A stretch of DNA of 33,944 nt from the NCBI GenBank assembly GCA_903821395.1, contig CAIJLJ010000063.1, forward strand, positions 1 to 33,944, given 5' to 3'. Below the pieces are notes generated by a model that was given only the letters and a program-made list of their open reading frames with translations, was not told the origin of the DNA and did not search any database. Source of the stretch: an uncultured Solirubrobacterales bacterium. GTDB lineage: Bacteria > Actinomycetota > Thermoleophilia > Solirubrobacterales > Solirubrobacteraceae. Of the stretch, positions 15,811-24,454 are shown piece by piece. Within the stretch, counting starts at the first letter, position 1; every line of letters begins with the position of its first letter. A program made the position numbers and the translations under genes.

Positions 15811-17313
15811 CTAGGCCTGATCTTCGAGGATCTTAGTCTTCTCGGCCTCGAACTCTTCGTCACTGAGCGCGCCGCCATCTCGCAGTGCAACTAGACGCTC
15901 GAGCTTCGCCATGCGCTGACTTTCGACGTCGCCGGCCGGCATCGTCTTGTCGGTTGCGGTGCGGGCTTTCACGTCCGCCGCGGCCTTCGAAGTCGTCTCC
16001 TTGACGGCCGTGCCAGCGCGGCCGAAAGCGGCACTGACTTTTGCGGCGCCGGCGCGAAGTGAATCGCCACCCGATCCGCCAGCGTTCGGGAAGTCCGCCA
16101 GCGTCTCACGCCTCAGCATGTAAACGCCGAGGAAGACGAGCACCACGAAGAGCAGAATGAACCCGGGGCGACCTGCGGCCGGGATTGGCTCCCAGATCAG
16201 GAACAGCAGAATTAGCAGTCCGATGACGATGTAACTGGCTTCGGGATACGGGTTCAGTACCGGTGCCAGCCAGCCGCGGACCGCTTTCGCCGCCTTCGTG
16301 CGACCACCGAGCAGCCCGGCGATGGTCAGCATCACTCCGACCACTACCGCTTGCGTTGCCAGCTCACCGAGTAGCGAACTTTCGATCGACCACGCGGCCT
16401 TGACCGCTGGCTGAAGTGAAACGTCGGTGACCAGGTTCGATACCACTTGGTCGCCGACCGCGCCCCGCAGAATTACTACCGCGAGACCGGCGATGATCAG
16501 CCCCGCGCCAGCCTCGACCATCGTGTTCGCGCGCCGGCCTGAAGCGAGAGCGACGGCGACAATGAACAGCAGCACAGCGAGAACCGTGAAAATAATCGCC
16601 GATGTCTTCAGCGCCTTGGTGACCTGCTGGATCTGCTGCAGATCCTTCGATTGAACGACGGTTACCTGACCAGCGCCCGGGGGTATTTTGGAGACGATGC
16701 TGCTTGGCAGGCCGACGCTGGCGCCGACCTTCTGAAGGATCGTTCCTAAGTTGACCGTGACGTTGCCATTGGTTGTGCTGACGTAGCTGTTTCCGCCGTC
16801 GATCGCTTGCACGAACTGCTCGTGGGCGAGGCGGTTCGCGTCGGTCCAGATTGCTTGCACTGCTGGCTGCTCAAGCGCCGAATTCGCGGCCTGCGTAATG
16901 AGGTCGCGGGCTCCCGCAGCGGCTACGGGAGCAAGCGGCTGCAGGTCCTTGGGCAACACCGTTTTGATCTCGGCCGGCACGTCGACATTCGTGTAGAGCT
17001 GGTCGACTAGGTAGTTCGCAACTTGGCTGCGGATCGCTGGGTTGGCGATCAACTCTGAACTCGACTTAGTCCATTGGTTGGTGTCGAGCAGCTGCTGGCG
17101 CGTCCAGTTTGCAAACACGGCCAAGATCGTGAAGATCGTTGCGAGGATTACGAGCAGATGGACCGAAATTCGGCGGCCGCGTGACCTCTTCCACGGCGAT
17201 TCTGCGCCTGCCATCACGGCGGTCGGCGCGTCATCGGCAGAGGCCTTGGCTCGCGTGGGCTGTTCGGTTGTCTTATCTTCGGAATCTGGACTCATATCGC
17301 GGTAGCCTCGCAC
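15811..17313 (-). CDS. Multi-TM membrane protein with C-terminal SHOCT domain
   Basis: 500 residues. A charged, disordered cytoplasmic N-terminus (~50 residues) is followed by TM1 (HLLVILATIFTILAVFANW), an outer region of ~170 residues, then five or so TM segments. A linker rich in Ala/Lys/Thr leads to a C-terminal SHOCT motif (KLERLVALRDGGALSDEEFEAEKTKIL), a short helical-pair domain often found at protein ends and thought to mediate assembly. No catalytic motif is visible and the function is unknown. The GTG at 17313 has GGAAGG eight bases or so upstream; an ATG at 17295 (494 residues) is an alternative. It is divergent from the phosphodiesterase gene, sharing a ~30-bp promoter region. Confidence 0.8.
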   Translation of the reverse strand: MRGYRDMSPDSEDKTTEQPTRAKASADDAPTAVMAGAESPWKRSRGRRISVHLLVILATIFTILAVFANWTRQQLLDTNQWTKSSSELIANPAIRSQVANYLVDQLYTNVDVPAEIKTVLPKDLQPLAPVAAAGARDLITQAANSALEQPAVQAIWTDANRLAHEQFVQAIDGGNSYVSTTNGNVTVNLGTILQKVGASVGLPSSIVSKIPPGAGQVTVVQSKDLQQIQQVTKALKTSAIIFTVLAVLLFIVAVALASGRRANTMVEAGAGLIIAGLAVVILRGAVGDQVVSNLVTDVSLQPAVKAAWSIESSLLGELATQAVVVGVMLTIAGLLGGRTKAAKAVRGWLAPVLNPYPEASYIVIGLLILLFLIWEPIPAAGRPGFILLFVVLVFLGVYMLRRETLADFPNAGGSGGDSLRAGAAKVSAAFGRAGTAVKETTSKAAADVKARTATDKTMPAGDVESQRMAKLERLVALRDGGALSDEEFEAEKTKILEDQA

Positions 17314-17344
17314 ATACGCAGCCCTTCCGCTAGCCCCTCTCTTC

Positions 17345-19447
17345 GTGAAACGCTCAACACCCCCTCAACCCCCGTCACGTCGGCGCCTAACAGGCTTCGT
17401 CGTGCGCGTGATCGCGCTTGGCTTAATCCAGGCGCTAACCCTCTGGGGTGCTGCCGCAATTATTCCGGGGATTGACGTTCCGTCGTTCGCTGCTGCGCTA
17501 GTAGTCGTAATTGTCCTAGCCGTCTTTGGTTCGTTGATCTGGCCGCTGATTACAAGACTGCTGCTGCCGCTCACGGTGTTGACCTTCGGACTGCTGGCGC
17601 TCGTGGCAACAACTGCGATGGTCTGGATCTCGCTCAACGTCGTTGACCACAGCCAGCCAACAGTGATGGGCTCGTTCTTTGTGGCTGTTTTGATGACAGT
17701 GGTCAGCACGATTGCCGGCACGCTGCTCGACGTTGACGGCGACGCCTACCACCTCAGCGTCGTGCGGCGGCGGATGCGCAAGTCGCGCCGCAGCAATGAG
17801 ACCGATGTTCCCGGCGTGATCTTCTTTGAGATCGACGGACTCGGTGAGCAGGTGCTGCGCGATGCGATCGAAGCCGACTACGTGCCGACGATCGCCCGTT
17901 GGATTGCCGACGGCAGCCATCGCCTTGTCGGCTGGGAGTGCGACCTGTCGAGTCAAACAGGCGCCAGTCAAGCCGGGCTGCTGCTCGGTAGTAACGAAGA
18001 CATGCCTGCCTTCCGTTGGTATGAGAAGGAGCGCGGGGTGGTGATGGTCTCCAGCAGTGTCAGCGACACGGCCGAGATGGAGCGCCGCCGAAGCACCGGA
18101 AGTGGCCTCCTTGCCGTCGACGGGACGAGCCGCGGCAATTTGCTCTCCGGTGACGCCCCCAGAGCTTCCGCGACGCTGAGCGTCGTTCGTGACAAGGATC
18201 GATCCCATTCGAGCGAGTTTTTTGCATTCTTCTCCGACCCTTCCGGGATGACCCGCACGCTGGTCCTCTCCGCGCACGACATCATCCTCGAGAAGTTCGC
18301 CTACTGGAGTCAGATGCGCTCCGGAGCCGAGCACGTGCACCGCGGCGGCGTCTACCCGCTGCTGCGTGCGGCGATGACGGTCGTGATGCGCGAACTCAAC
18401 ACAGCGACGCTGCTAGCGGACATCGTTGAGGGTGTCCCGGTTTCCTATTCGACCTATGTCGGTTATGACGAGGTTGCGCACCATTCGGGCATCCGCGCTC
18501 CCGACGCACTTGCAGTTCTTCGGCGGCTCGATCGGCAGCTGCTCCGCCTTGAACGCGCGACTGCGCAGGCGCCGCGGCCCTACCACATAGTCGTCCTCTC
18601 GGATCATGGGCAAACCCAGGGAAGGCCGTTTCGTCAGCGCTGCGGCCAAACCCTTGAGGAAGTTATCGAGAATGCCTGTTCCGGCGATCAGGCAGTTAGC
18701 GCACCGCCTGCAGTAGCTGAGTCTTGGGGCGAGGTCGGTGGTTGGCTGACCGAGCTGAGCACCGATGACAGCGCTGGCGGAAGGATGATGGCGCTTGCAA
18801 CGCGCCGCTTGGTTAGTGATGACGGGGTCGTGCTCGGGCCCGGCCGTGAGGCGCACGAGCAGCACAGGGCGGTTTCCGACTCCGACTCCGAAGCTAAAGA
18901 GAGGCCGGAGGTAATCGTTCTCGCGTCCGGGTGCCTAGGGCTTGTCTCATTCCCGCGGATCGCAGGGCGGATGACGCTGGAGCAGATCGAGCTGGAACAC
19001 CCCGGCCTCGTTGCGGCTTTGGCCGCGCATCCTCAGATCGGCTGGGTGATGGTGCGCTCCGAGCACGAAGGGGCCGTGGTCCTAGGTGCCAGCGGGAGCT
19101 ATCGCCTCCGAGATGACAGCGTCACGGGGACCGATCCGATCGCCGACTATGGCGTCAACGCCGCCAGCCACCTTCGACGCCACGACGGCTTCAGCCAGTG
19201 CCCGGACCTGCTGATTGGCGGTGCATACCTGCCGCAGGAGGATGAGATCGTTCCGTTTGAGGAATTCATGGGCTCGCACGGAGGGCTTGGCGGTGCTCAG
19301 ATGCACCCGTTTGCGCTCGTGCCGACCAGCTGGAGCGAGACCGACGCGCCGATTGTCGGCGCCGCGACGATGCATCACGAACTTAAGCGTTGGATGGTTG
19401 AGAGCGGCCTAAGCGTCGCAGGCCCCCAACAATCGCAAAGCGCCTGA
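17345..19447 (+). CDS. Membrane-anchored alkaline-phosphatase-superfamily phosphodiesterase with holin-like TM domain
   Basis: A 700-residue fusion. Residues 15-128 hold four TM segments resembling the superfamily IV four-TM holin-like domain. From about 155 begins an alkaline-phosphatase-superfamily domain: FEIDGLGE (metal Asp164), SQTGASQAG (nucleophile Thr205), YVGYDEVAHHSG (Asp375, His379/380), SDHGQTQG (Asp420, His421) and a late SHGGLGG. These match the two-metal site of type I phosphodiesterase/nucleotide pyrophosphatases. The catalytic part follows TM4 directly, so its side depends on topology, which is not settled here. Substrate unknown. Its stop TGA shares one base with the ATG of the acyltransferase (TGATG), so the two are probably translated together. 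Confidence 0.85.
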   Translation: MKRSTPPQPPSRRRLTGFVVRVIALGLIQALTLWGAAAIIPGIDVPSFAAALVVVIVLAVFGSLIWPLITRLLLPLTVLTFGLLALVATTAMVWISLNVVDHSQPTVMGSFFVAVLMTVVSTIAGTLLDVDGDAYHLSVVRRRMRKSRRSNETDVPGVIFFEIDGLGEQVLRDAIEADYVPTIARWIADGSHRLVGWECDLSSQTGASQAGLLLGSNEDMPAFRWYEKERGVVMVSSSVSDTAEMERRRSTGSGLLAVDGTSRGNLLSGDAPRASATLSVVRDKDRSHSSEFFAFFSDPSGMTRTLVLSAHDIILEKFAYWSQMRSGAEHVHRGGVYPLLRAAMTVVMRELNTATLLADIVEGVPVSYSTYVGYDEVAHHSGIRAPDALAVLRRLDRQLLRLERATAQAPRPYHIVVLSDHGQTQGRPFRQRCGQTLEEVIENACSGDQAVSAPPAVAESWGEVGGWLTELSTDDSAGGRMMALATRRLVSDDGVVLGPGREAHEQHRAVSDSDSEAKERPEVIVLASGCLGLVSFPRIAGRMTLEQIELEHPGLVAALAAHPQIGWVMVRSEHEGAVVLGASGSYRLRDDSVTGTDPIADYGVNAASHLRRHDGFSQCPDLLIGGAYLPQEDEIVPFEEFMGSHGGLGGAQMHPFALVPTSWSETDAPIVGAATMHHELKRWMVESGLSVAGPQQSQSA

Positions 19448-20574
19448 TGCCAAACAGCCCAGCGACGCAGCCTGCGCCACGGAACGCGGCGCTAGACGGT
19501 TTGCGCGCCGTCGCGGCGCTCAGCGTCTTCGGATTCCATGCTTGGCTCTACACGCTCAGCACGCCCCGCGCCTCGTTCGCACCAGTGTCATTCCTCAACG
19601 ATCTCTTCGCTCAGCTGCGGGTTGGGCTGGTGCTTTTCTTTGTTCTGACCGGCTTCTTGCTGTTCCGCGCATGGGTCAGATCGGGCGCGGCGGGCGGACC
19701 CGCGCCAGCCAACGCTACGTACGCCGTCCACCGGATCGGCAGAATCGTCCCCGCTTATTGGTTAGCGATCATCGGCAGCGCGCTGGCCTTGTATCCGCTG
19801 GCTGGCTCGCCCGGAGTTCGCCTTCCTCCGGCTGGGTTGCTGCCGCTCTTCTTCATATTCGCCGAGAATTTCAACCCGCAAACTCTGCTGACGCTAGATC
19901 CGCCAATGTGGACGTTGGCGGTTGAGGCCACCTTCTATTTGGCGCTGCCGGTTCTTGGCTGGCTCGCCCTACGTGCTGGGCGCGGCCGCGGGACGATGAC
20001 ATTGGTGCCTTTGGTTCTGCTTGCCGGCGGGGTGATCTTCAACTACGTGATCTCGTTGCACGGCGGTGGCTCACCGGGCTGGCCGAAGAGTCTGCTCGCA
20101 ATGCTGCCCTACTTTGCGCTGGGAATGCTGGCCGCCGTGATCGTCGAAGGCCGTGGGCTGAGCCGACCTTCGGCGCGGATCTGGGTGGCGGTCGGGGTAC
20201 TGCTTGTGGTGGCCAACGTCGTAGTGCAGATAGAGGCCTTCGACGTGTTGCGTGTGCTGCGCGATCTGTCGGCAGCGGTTGGTTTCGCGATCATCGTCGC
20301 TGTGGCCGCACTTCGCCCGCCCAAGCCGCTTGAGTGGCGACCGCTCGTTTGGATCGGAGGCGTTAGCTACGGCTTGTATCTGTGGCATGTGCCGGTGCTA
20401 CTGGTGCTTCGCGCCGATGGTTTGCTCCCGCTAAACCCGTGGGGCGCAACGCTCGTCGCGCTCCCGCTCTCGCTGCTACTCGGCTGGATGAGCCTGCGGC
20501 TAGTCGAACAGCCAGCGATGGCCTGGAGTCGGCGGACGAAACTCTTCGGAGCAAACGTCAGCCGCAGCGCTTAG
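19447..20574 (+). CDS. Acyltransferase 3 family membrane O-acyltransferase (OafA/YrhL-like)
   Basis: A 375-residue, ~10-TM enzyme that moves acyl groups onto envelope glycans or other exported compounds. Family marks: ALDGLRAVAALSVFGFHAW at 15-33 (catalytic His31), HRIGRIVPAYW, MWTLAVEATFYL and YGLYLWHVPVLL. There is no SGNH esterase domain at the C-terminus. It is coupled to the upstream phosphodiesterase by a 1-bp stop/start overlap, suggesting the two act on related envelope material. Its 3' end overlaps the convergent amidotransferase gene by 17 bp. Confidence 0.92.
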   Translation: MPNSPATQPAPRNAALDGLRAVAALSVFGFHAWLYTLSTPRASFAPVSFLNDLFAQLRVGLVLFFVLTGFLLFRAWVRSGAAGGPAPANATYAVHRIGRIVPAYWLAIIGSALALYPLAGSPGVRLPPAGLLPLFFIFAENFNPQTLLTLDPPMWTLAVEATFYLALPVLGWLALRAGRGRGTMTLVPLVLLAGGVIFNYVISLHGGGSPGWPKSLLAMLPYFALGMLAAVIVEGRGLSRPSARIWVAVGVLLVVANVVVQIEAFDVLRVLRDLSAAVGFAIIVAVAALRPPKPLEWRPLVWIGGVSYGLYLWHVPVLLVLRADGLLPLNPWGATLVALPLSLLLGWMSLRLVEQPAMAWSRRTKLFGANVSRSA

Positions 20575-21253
20575 CGAAGCGGCGGAAGAGCTCACGGCCG
20601 TACTCGTTCCAGGCAGGCAAGTGGTCAGCTAGGCCACCGTCAATCAGCGCCGCGTCTTTCTGCTCTTGGGACGTGCCCTTGTGTAGCGGTTCGAGCCACT
20701 CGTCGAGGATCTGCTGGTCAACCTCGGGGTGGTGCTGGAACGCCCAAGCTTCCCCCAGTCGGAAAGCCTGAACGCATAGGTCGTTGCGCGCGAGGACGGT
20801 TGCATCGGGTGGCGGCTCGCAGGCGTAGCTATGCCAGAGCAGGCCTGTCAGCGTTTGGTCACCGAAGCTTGCAATCGGGTCGTCGAGCGCTTCTGGGAGC
20901 TGCTCAAACTCGATCCAGCCAAGCTCCTTTTCGCTCGCCTTGAAGACAGACCCCCCGCGGAGGTGAGCGATCATTTGTGCGCCGAGGCAGACGCCGAAGA
21001 GTGGCCGCTCCTGCTCGATCCAATCGTTCACGATCTCAAACTCTTGCTCGAGGTAGGGGTAGCGATCGACTTCGTCGATGTTCTCGTCCCCACCGAGAAC
21101 GAGCAGGCCGCTGTAGCTCTCCAGCGGGGACGGCGGTTCAGCGCTGAGCGCCGGGCACCATTCTTCGATTGTCATTGAGTTATCGCGGGCGCCATCGACG
21201 AGCACTCCCGAGGTGCCGCCGTCCGGATGGATGATCGCGAGGATTTCAGCCAT
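20558..21253 (-). CDS. Class I glutamine amidotransferase-like protein
   Basis: 231 residues, GATase1 fold. Nucleophile elbow GVCLGAQ (Cys89) and the His/Glu pair QHHPEVD (His175, Glu177) are complete, so ammonia release from glutamine is plausible. It resembles the stand-alone GMP-synthase-like amidotransferases of actinobacteria, whose partner is usually unknown. Two other features are LVLGGDENIDE (51-61), where the oxyanion Gly lies, and a divergent C-terminal tail. The start overlaps the end of the MFS gene by 8 bp, so the two form an operon and may serve one pathway. Confidence 0.88.
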   Translation of the reverse strand: MAEILAIIHPDGGTSGVLVDGARDNSMTIEEWCPALSAEPPSPLESYSGLLVLGGDENIDEVDRYPYLEQEFEIVNDWIEQERPLFGVCLGAQMIAHLRGGSVFKASEKELGWIEFEQLPEALDDPIASFGDQTLTGLLWHSYACEPPPDATVLARNDLCVQAFRLGEAWAFQHHPEVDQQILDEWLEPLHKGTSQEQKDAALIDGGLADHLPAWNEYGRELFRRFAKRCG

Positions 21254-22544
21254 GCCGCATCCTACGATCTCCGCCCGTCCCTGCGAAGCCGATCAGCGCG
21301 CCACAGGCGCTAATTGCCGCTGCGACCAAGAACGCGTCCGCATAGTTGTTGCCTGCCCCGATCGAGGCGATTAAGCCGGCCAACGGTGCGCCGAGCCCGA
21401 CGCCAACATCGAAGAAGGCGAGGAAGGCGCCGAGCGCAGTCGCGCGCCGGGCCACGTCGGTGTTCTCGATCACGATCACCGCGAGCGATGGGAACACGAG
21501 CGACATTCCGCCGCCGGCGAGAATCGCTCCGGCTAGAACTATTGGCAACGAACCGGCGAGCGCAACGACAGCTATTCCGCTTGCTTGGATCAGCCCCGCA
21601 ACCAAGATCGTTGGCCGCGAGCCGAACCGGTCAGGAACCGATGACAGGAACAGCCGCGTGAGAACGAACGAGGCCGTGAAGGCAGTGAAGGCCGAAGCGC
21701 CATGACCGATTCCTTCGTGGTCAAGTAGCAGAACAACGAACGACATGAAGCTGCCGTAGGCAAGCGAAACCATTGCCAACGAAGCACCCGGACGTAGCGT
21801 TGAGGATGGGACCCAGCGCAACAGCCCGCGTTGGTTGCGGCTTGCAACCACGGCGGCGCTCGGTGCTGCGTTCGCGTGGATCTCGCCGCCGACGAGCTCA
21901 GCTTCGGCTAGCTCTTCCGACGCCGACTGTTTGGTCGCCTGCGCCGCCGGGATGAGACTGGCGATCACGAGCGCGACCAGCGGCGCAGCAACCGCGAACG
22001 CCCAGACCGCGTCATAGCCAGCGGCGCTGAGAATCAGCGAGCCGAGCACGGCGCCGACGGTGATCCCGCCCCAGACCGAGAGCCCGAACAGGCCGACGAC
22101 GCGCGCCCGCCCTTCGACAGGCGCGAGGTCAACGATCCAAGTAATTCCAGCGGTGTAGATCCATCCTTCTCCGATACCCACGAGCAGGCGCGAAATAATC
22201 AGTCCCGGGACTCCGGCGGGCACGAAAAGCAACGCCGCGCCGAAAGCGCTGATCGCGATGCCAGCAATGTGGACAGGCTTGCGCCCTCGCTTATCGGAGA
22301 TTCTGCCACCGATCGGGCGCATCATTATCCCCGTCACCGAGAACGCGCCGATCACTAGCCCGACGGCCACATCGCCGCCGCCGATCGGTCCCTTGACGAA
22401 CAGCGGAAGCACCGGGATCACTGCGCCGATGCCAAGAACGTTGATCAGCGTTGCCGCAAACAGTGCGTAGGCTGCCGCTGAGCCCGCGCGCCGCCGGTCT
22501 TCAGGGGCGCTTGATTCCTGCCCGGCCGAGTCGTAGCTGCCCAT
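21246..22544 (-). CDS. MFS transporter
   Basis: 432 residues, 12 predicted TM segments. The loop 2-3 signature GRISDKRGRKP (80-90) is intact, and TM5 carries a GxxxGPxLG-like stretch (WGGITVGAVLGSLI). The middle loop is long and partly acidic (EELAEAELVGGE). It resembles drug/metabolite:H+ antiporters, but the substrate is unknown. It is upstream of and overlaps the amidotransferase gene. A TAGTCT -10 box on the coding strand (22553-22558) lies 8 bases before the ATG, so the transcript may be nearly leaderless. It is divergent from the rpmG-secE-nusG operon. Confidence 0.9.
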   Translation of the reverse strand: MGSYDSAGQESSAPEDRRRAGSAAAYALFAATLINVLGIGAVIPVLPLFVKGPIGGGDVAVGLVIGAFSVTGIMMRPIGGRISDKRGRKPVHIAGIAISAFGAALLFVPAGVPGLIISRLLVGIGEGWIYTAGITWIVDLAPVEGRARVVGLFGLSVWGGITVGAVLGSLILSAAGYDAVWAFAVAAPLVALVIASLIPAAQATKQSASEELAEAELVGGEIHANAAPSAAVVASRNQRGLLRWVPSSTLRPGASLAMVSLAYGSFMSFVVLLLDHEGIGHGASAFTAFTASFVLTRLFLSSVPDRFGSRPTILVAGLIQASGIAVVALAGSLPIVLAGAILAGGGMSLVFPSLAVIVIENTDVARRATALGAFLAFFDVGVGLGAPLAGLIASIGAGNNYADAFLVAAAISACGALIGFAGTGGDRRMRHG

Positions 22545-22552
22545 TGCGCCTG

Positions 22553-22558
22553 AGACTA
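22553..22558 (-). promoter_or_regulatory. -10 box of the MFS/amidotransferase operon
   Basis: On the minus strand TAGTCT (TANNNT) lies 8 bases before the ATG at 22544. A weak -35 (CTTGGC) lies about 16 bases further upstream. There is no Shine-Dalgarno site in the short leader. Confidence 0.45.
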
Positions 22559-22586
22559 GCGCCGGTCACGGGCCGCCAAGTCGCGC

Positions 22587-22592
22587 TACACT
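22587..22592 (+). promoter_or_regulatory. -10 box TACACT, candidate promoter of the rpmG-secE-nusG operon
   Basis: TACACT fits TANNNT and lies 81 bases before the rpmG ATG. No consensus -35 is seen at the normal distance. The predicted leader starts just ahead of the hairpin at 22608-22634. Confidence 0.45.
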
Positions 22593-22607
22593 GAGTTTTC
22601 GACTCGC

Positions 22608-22634
22608 CTGGGGCGGGTCGTTTTTCTGCCCCAG
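22608..22634 (+). promoter_or_regulatory. Leader hairpin upstream of rpmG
   Basis: CTGGGGC (22608-22614) pairs perfectly with GCCCCAG (22628-22634) around a T-rich 13-nt loop. A TCTTTTG stretch follows within 10 bases. It lies in the predicted 5' leader, so it may be an attenuator or an mRNA-stabilising stem. Confidence 0.45.
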
Positions 22635-22673
22635 ACAGTCTTTTGACGCAACCTCTAACACCGGAGTCAACGC

Positions 22674-22838
22674 ATGGCCCGTGGAGATGTACGCGTCGCG
22701 ATCACCCTCGAGTGCGAGGACTGTAAGCGACGTAATTATCAAACGAACAAAAGCAAGCGAAATACGCCTGACCGCGTAACGCTGCGCAAATACTGTCGCT
22801 GGTGCCGTAGCCACACCAGCCACAAAGAGACTCGTTAG
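22674..22838 (+). CDS. rpmG: 50S ribosomal protein L33
   Basis: A 54-residue gene, below the size most gene-finders consider safe, but unmistakable: [17 protein letters not shown] at the start and [15 protein letters not shown] at the end. The zinc-binding pairs Cys14/Cys17 and Cys41/Cys44 are both present, so this is the zinc-containing (C+) form. GGAG lies about 8 bases before the ATG. It is the first gene of the rpmG-secE-nusG set, with secE starting 13 bp after its stop. The upstream leader holds a 7-bp hairpin. L33 sits near the ribosomal E site. Confidence 0.95.
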   Translation: MARGDVRVAITLECEDCKRRNYQTNKSKRNTPDRVTLRKYCRWCRSHTSHKETR

Positions 22839-22851
22839 TGAGCTTCGAGCA

Positions 22852-23433
22852 GTGGCACGTAACCGCAAAAGAGCGAAGCAGCGCAAGGCCAAGCGAGATG
22901 GATCGGCTGGCGGCGAAGGGATCGTCCGCGACGACATTCCAGCCTCGCTCGACCACTCCTCAGCCGACGTTGACGAGTTCGAAGCCAAGCTTGTCGCTGG
23001 AGCTGAAGGCACCCCGGCCGACCCGAAGGTCGACCCAAGTGCCGGTGGAGTCGTCCATCCTGAAGGGCTCAGCGCGGAGGAGTTCGCCGAGCTCGAGGAC
23101 CGGATCGATGATGTCGAGCAGAAGATCGAAAGCGGCGATCAGGAATCAATCAGTGAGGCTGAGGAGTCGCTCGAAGCTGACATCGAAGCTCGCCAGGCCG
23201 CTGCGGGTGTCTCTGCAGCAAGCGCCGATCAGCCTGCCAGAAGGAAGTCGATCTTTGGCCGCTTCTTCGATTTCCTTCGCGCCTCGTGGTCAGAGCTTCA
23301 GCGCGTTCAATGGCCTGATCGTCGTCAAGTCGGACAGGCCACTGCAGTCGTTATTGGCTTCGTTGTTGTCGCCGGCGCCTATCTTGGTCTCGCTGACGCA
23401 GCTGCCCAAAAAATCGTCGACCTAATCATCTGA
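22852..23433 (+). CDS. secE: Preprotein translocase subunit SecE with long acidic N-terminal extension
   Basis: 193 residues, about three times the minimal SecE. The family core is residues 138-193: amphipathic helix FFDFLRASWSELQRVQWPDRRQV, then one TM helix (ATAVVIGFVVVAGAYLGLA). Residues 1-18 are strongly basic (RNRKRAKQRKAKR). Residues 20-130 form an acidic, Ala-rich, probably disordered or helical extension, with a predicted coiled stretch at 73-115 (SAEEFAELEDRIDDVEQKIE). SecE clamps the two halves of SecY. GTG start, 13 bp after rpmG. The single C-terminal TM version is usual outside enterobacteria; the size of the extension is the unusual part. Confidence 0.93.
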   Translation: MARNRKRAKQRKAKRDGSAGGEGIVRDDIPASLDHSSADVDEFEAKLVAGAEGTPADPKVDPSAGGVVHPEGLSAEEFAELEDRIDDVEQKIESGDQESISEAEESLEADIEARQAAAGVSAASADQPARRKSIFGRFFDFLRASWSELQRVQWPDRRQVGQATAVVIGFVVVAGAYLGLADAAAQKIVDLII

Positions 23434-23455
23434 CCTTCAAACCGATCTGGATCCC

Positions 23456-23989
23456 ATGTATCGCTGGTACGTAATCAACACTCGCTCAAATCTTGAAAAG
23501 AAGGTCAAGGGCGATCTCGAACGCCGTCTCGCAGCTCACGATCAGTCGAGCAAGGTCAGGCAGATCGTCATTCCGACAGAGACCAAGGTTGAGATCAAGG
23601 ACGGCGAGAAGGTCTCGAAGGAAGAGCGCACGATGCCGGGCTACGTGTTGATCAACATGGACCTCAACATGGTCACCAACCCTGAACTTTGGGCGGTCGT
23701 CAAGGAGACGCCGAACCTGACCGGCTTCGTTGGCGCATCAACAGATCCAGTCCCGCTGACGCAGCCTGAGGTTGATCGCCTGCTCCACCAGGAGGTCGCT
23801 CAGAAGGTCGCATCGAAGGCGCAGTTCACAATCGGCGAATCGGTCAAGGTTGTTGCCGGTCCGCTCTCAGACTTCTCAGGCGAAATCGCCGAAATCAATC
23901 AGGACGCCGCGAAGCTCAAGGTGCTTGTGTCAATCTTCGGTCGAGAGACCCCGGTCGAGGTTGGCTTCGATCAGGTCAAGAAGATCTGA
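23456..23989 (+). CDS. nusG: Transcription termination/antitermination protein NusG
   Basis: 177 residues. The N-terminal NGN domain (RWYVINTRSNLEKKVKGDLERR ... MPGYVLINMDLN) contacts the RNA polymerase clamp. The KOW domain at 125-177 (GESVKVVAGPLSDFSGEIAEIN) binds Rho or ribosomal protein S10. It lacks the long acidic N-terminal extension found in many high-GC actinobacterial NusG proteins, so its length is close to the E. coli form. It lies 22 bp after secE and 39 bp before rplK, the conserved bacterial order. Confidence 0.96.
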   Translation: MYRWYVINTRSNLEKKVKGDLERRLAAHDQSSKVRQIVIPTETKVEIKDGEKVSKEERTMPGYVLINMDLNMVTNPELWAVVKETPNLTGFVGASTDPVPLTQPEVDRLLHQEVAQKVASKAQFTIGESVKVVAGPLSDFSGEIAEINQDAAKLKVLVSIFGRETPVEVGFDQVKKI

Positions 23990-24028
23990 TCTAGGTAGCC
24001 GCTAAAGATTCGCAGACAGGGATAAACG

Positions 24029-24454
24029 ATGGCCAAAAAAGTACTAACTCAACTCAAGCTCCAAGCCCCCGGCGGTCAGGCCAGTCCTGCGCCACCGGTT
24101 GGCCCTGCTCTGGGTCAGCACGGAATTAACATCATGGAGTTCTGCAAGGCCTTCAACGCCCAGACGCAGGAGAACGCCGGCGTAATCACCCCAGTGGTGA
24201 TCACTGTCTACGAGGATCGCTCATTTACCTTCATCACGAAGACGCCGCCAGCGGCCGTGCTGATCAAGCAGGCGATCAAGCTGAAGAAGGGCTCGGGCGA
24301 ACCGAACCGCGACAAGGTCGGCAAGATCACCCAAGCTCAGCTGCGTCAGATTGCTGAGACCAAGCTCGATGACCTCAGCGCAAACGATGTCGATGCCGCG
24401 ATCAAGATCATTGCCGGCACGGCTCGATCAATGGGCGTAGAGGTGGTCGCATGA
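24029..24454 (+). CDS. rplK: 50S ribosomal protein L11
   Basis: 141 residues, the normal length. The N-terminal domain has the Pro-rich [22 protein letters not shown] segment that contacts the GTPase-associated rRNA and is the thiostrepton region. The C-terminal rRNA-binding domain ends [25 protein letters not shown] serves as the ribosome binding site. The stop codon overlaps the rplA start (ATGA), so L11 and L1 are translationally coupled. Confidence 0.97.
   Translation: MAKKVLTQLKLQAPGGQASPAPPVGPALGQHGINIMEFCKAFNAQTQENAGVITPVVITVYEDRSFTFITKTPPAAVLIKQAIKLKKGSGEPNRDKVGKITQAQLRQIAETKLDDLSANDVDAAIKIIAGTARSMGVEVVA

Noticed and set aside
17516-18340. Long antisense frame (274 codons) inside the phosphodiesterase gene
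   Set aside because: Typical GC-rich shadow frame: His/Arg/Asp-rich, no domain, opposite a gene with clear catalytic motifs.
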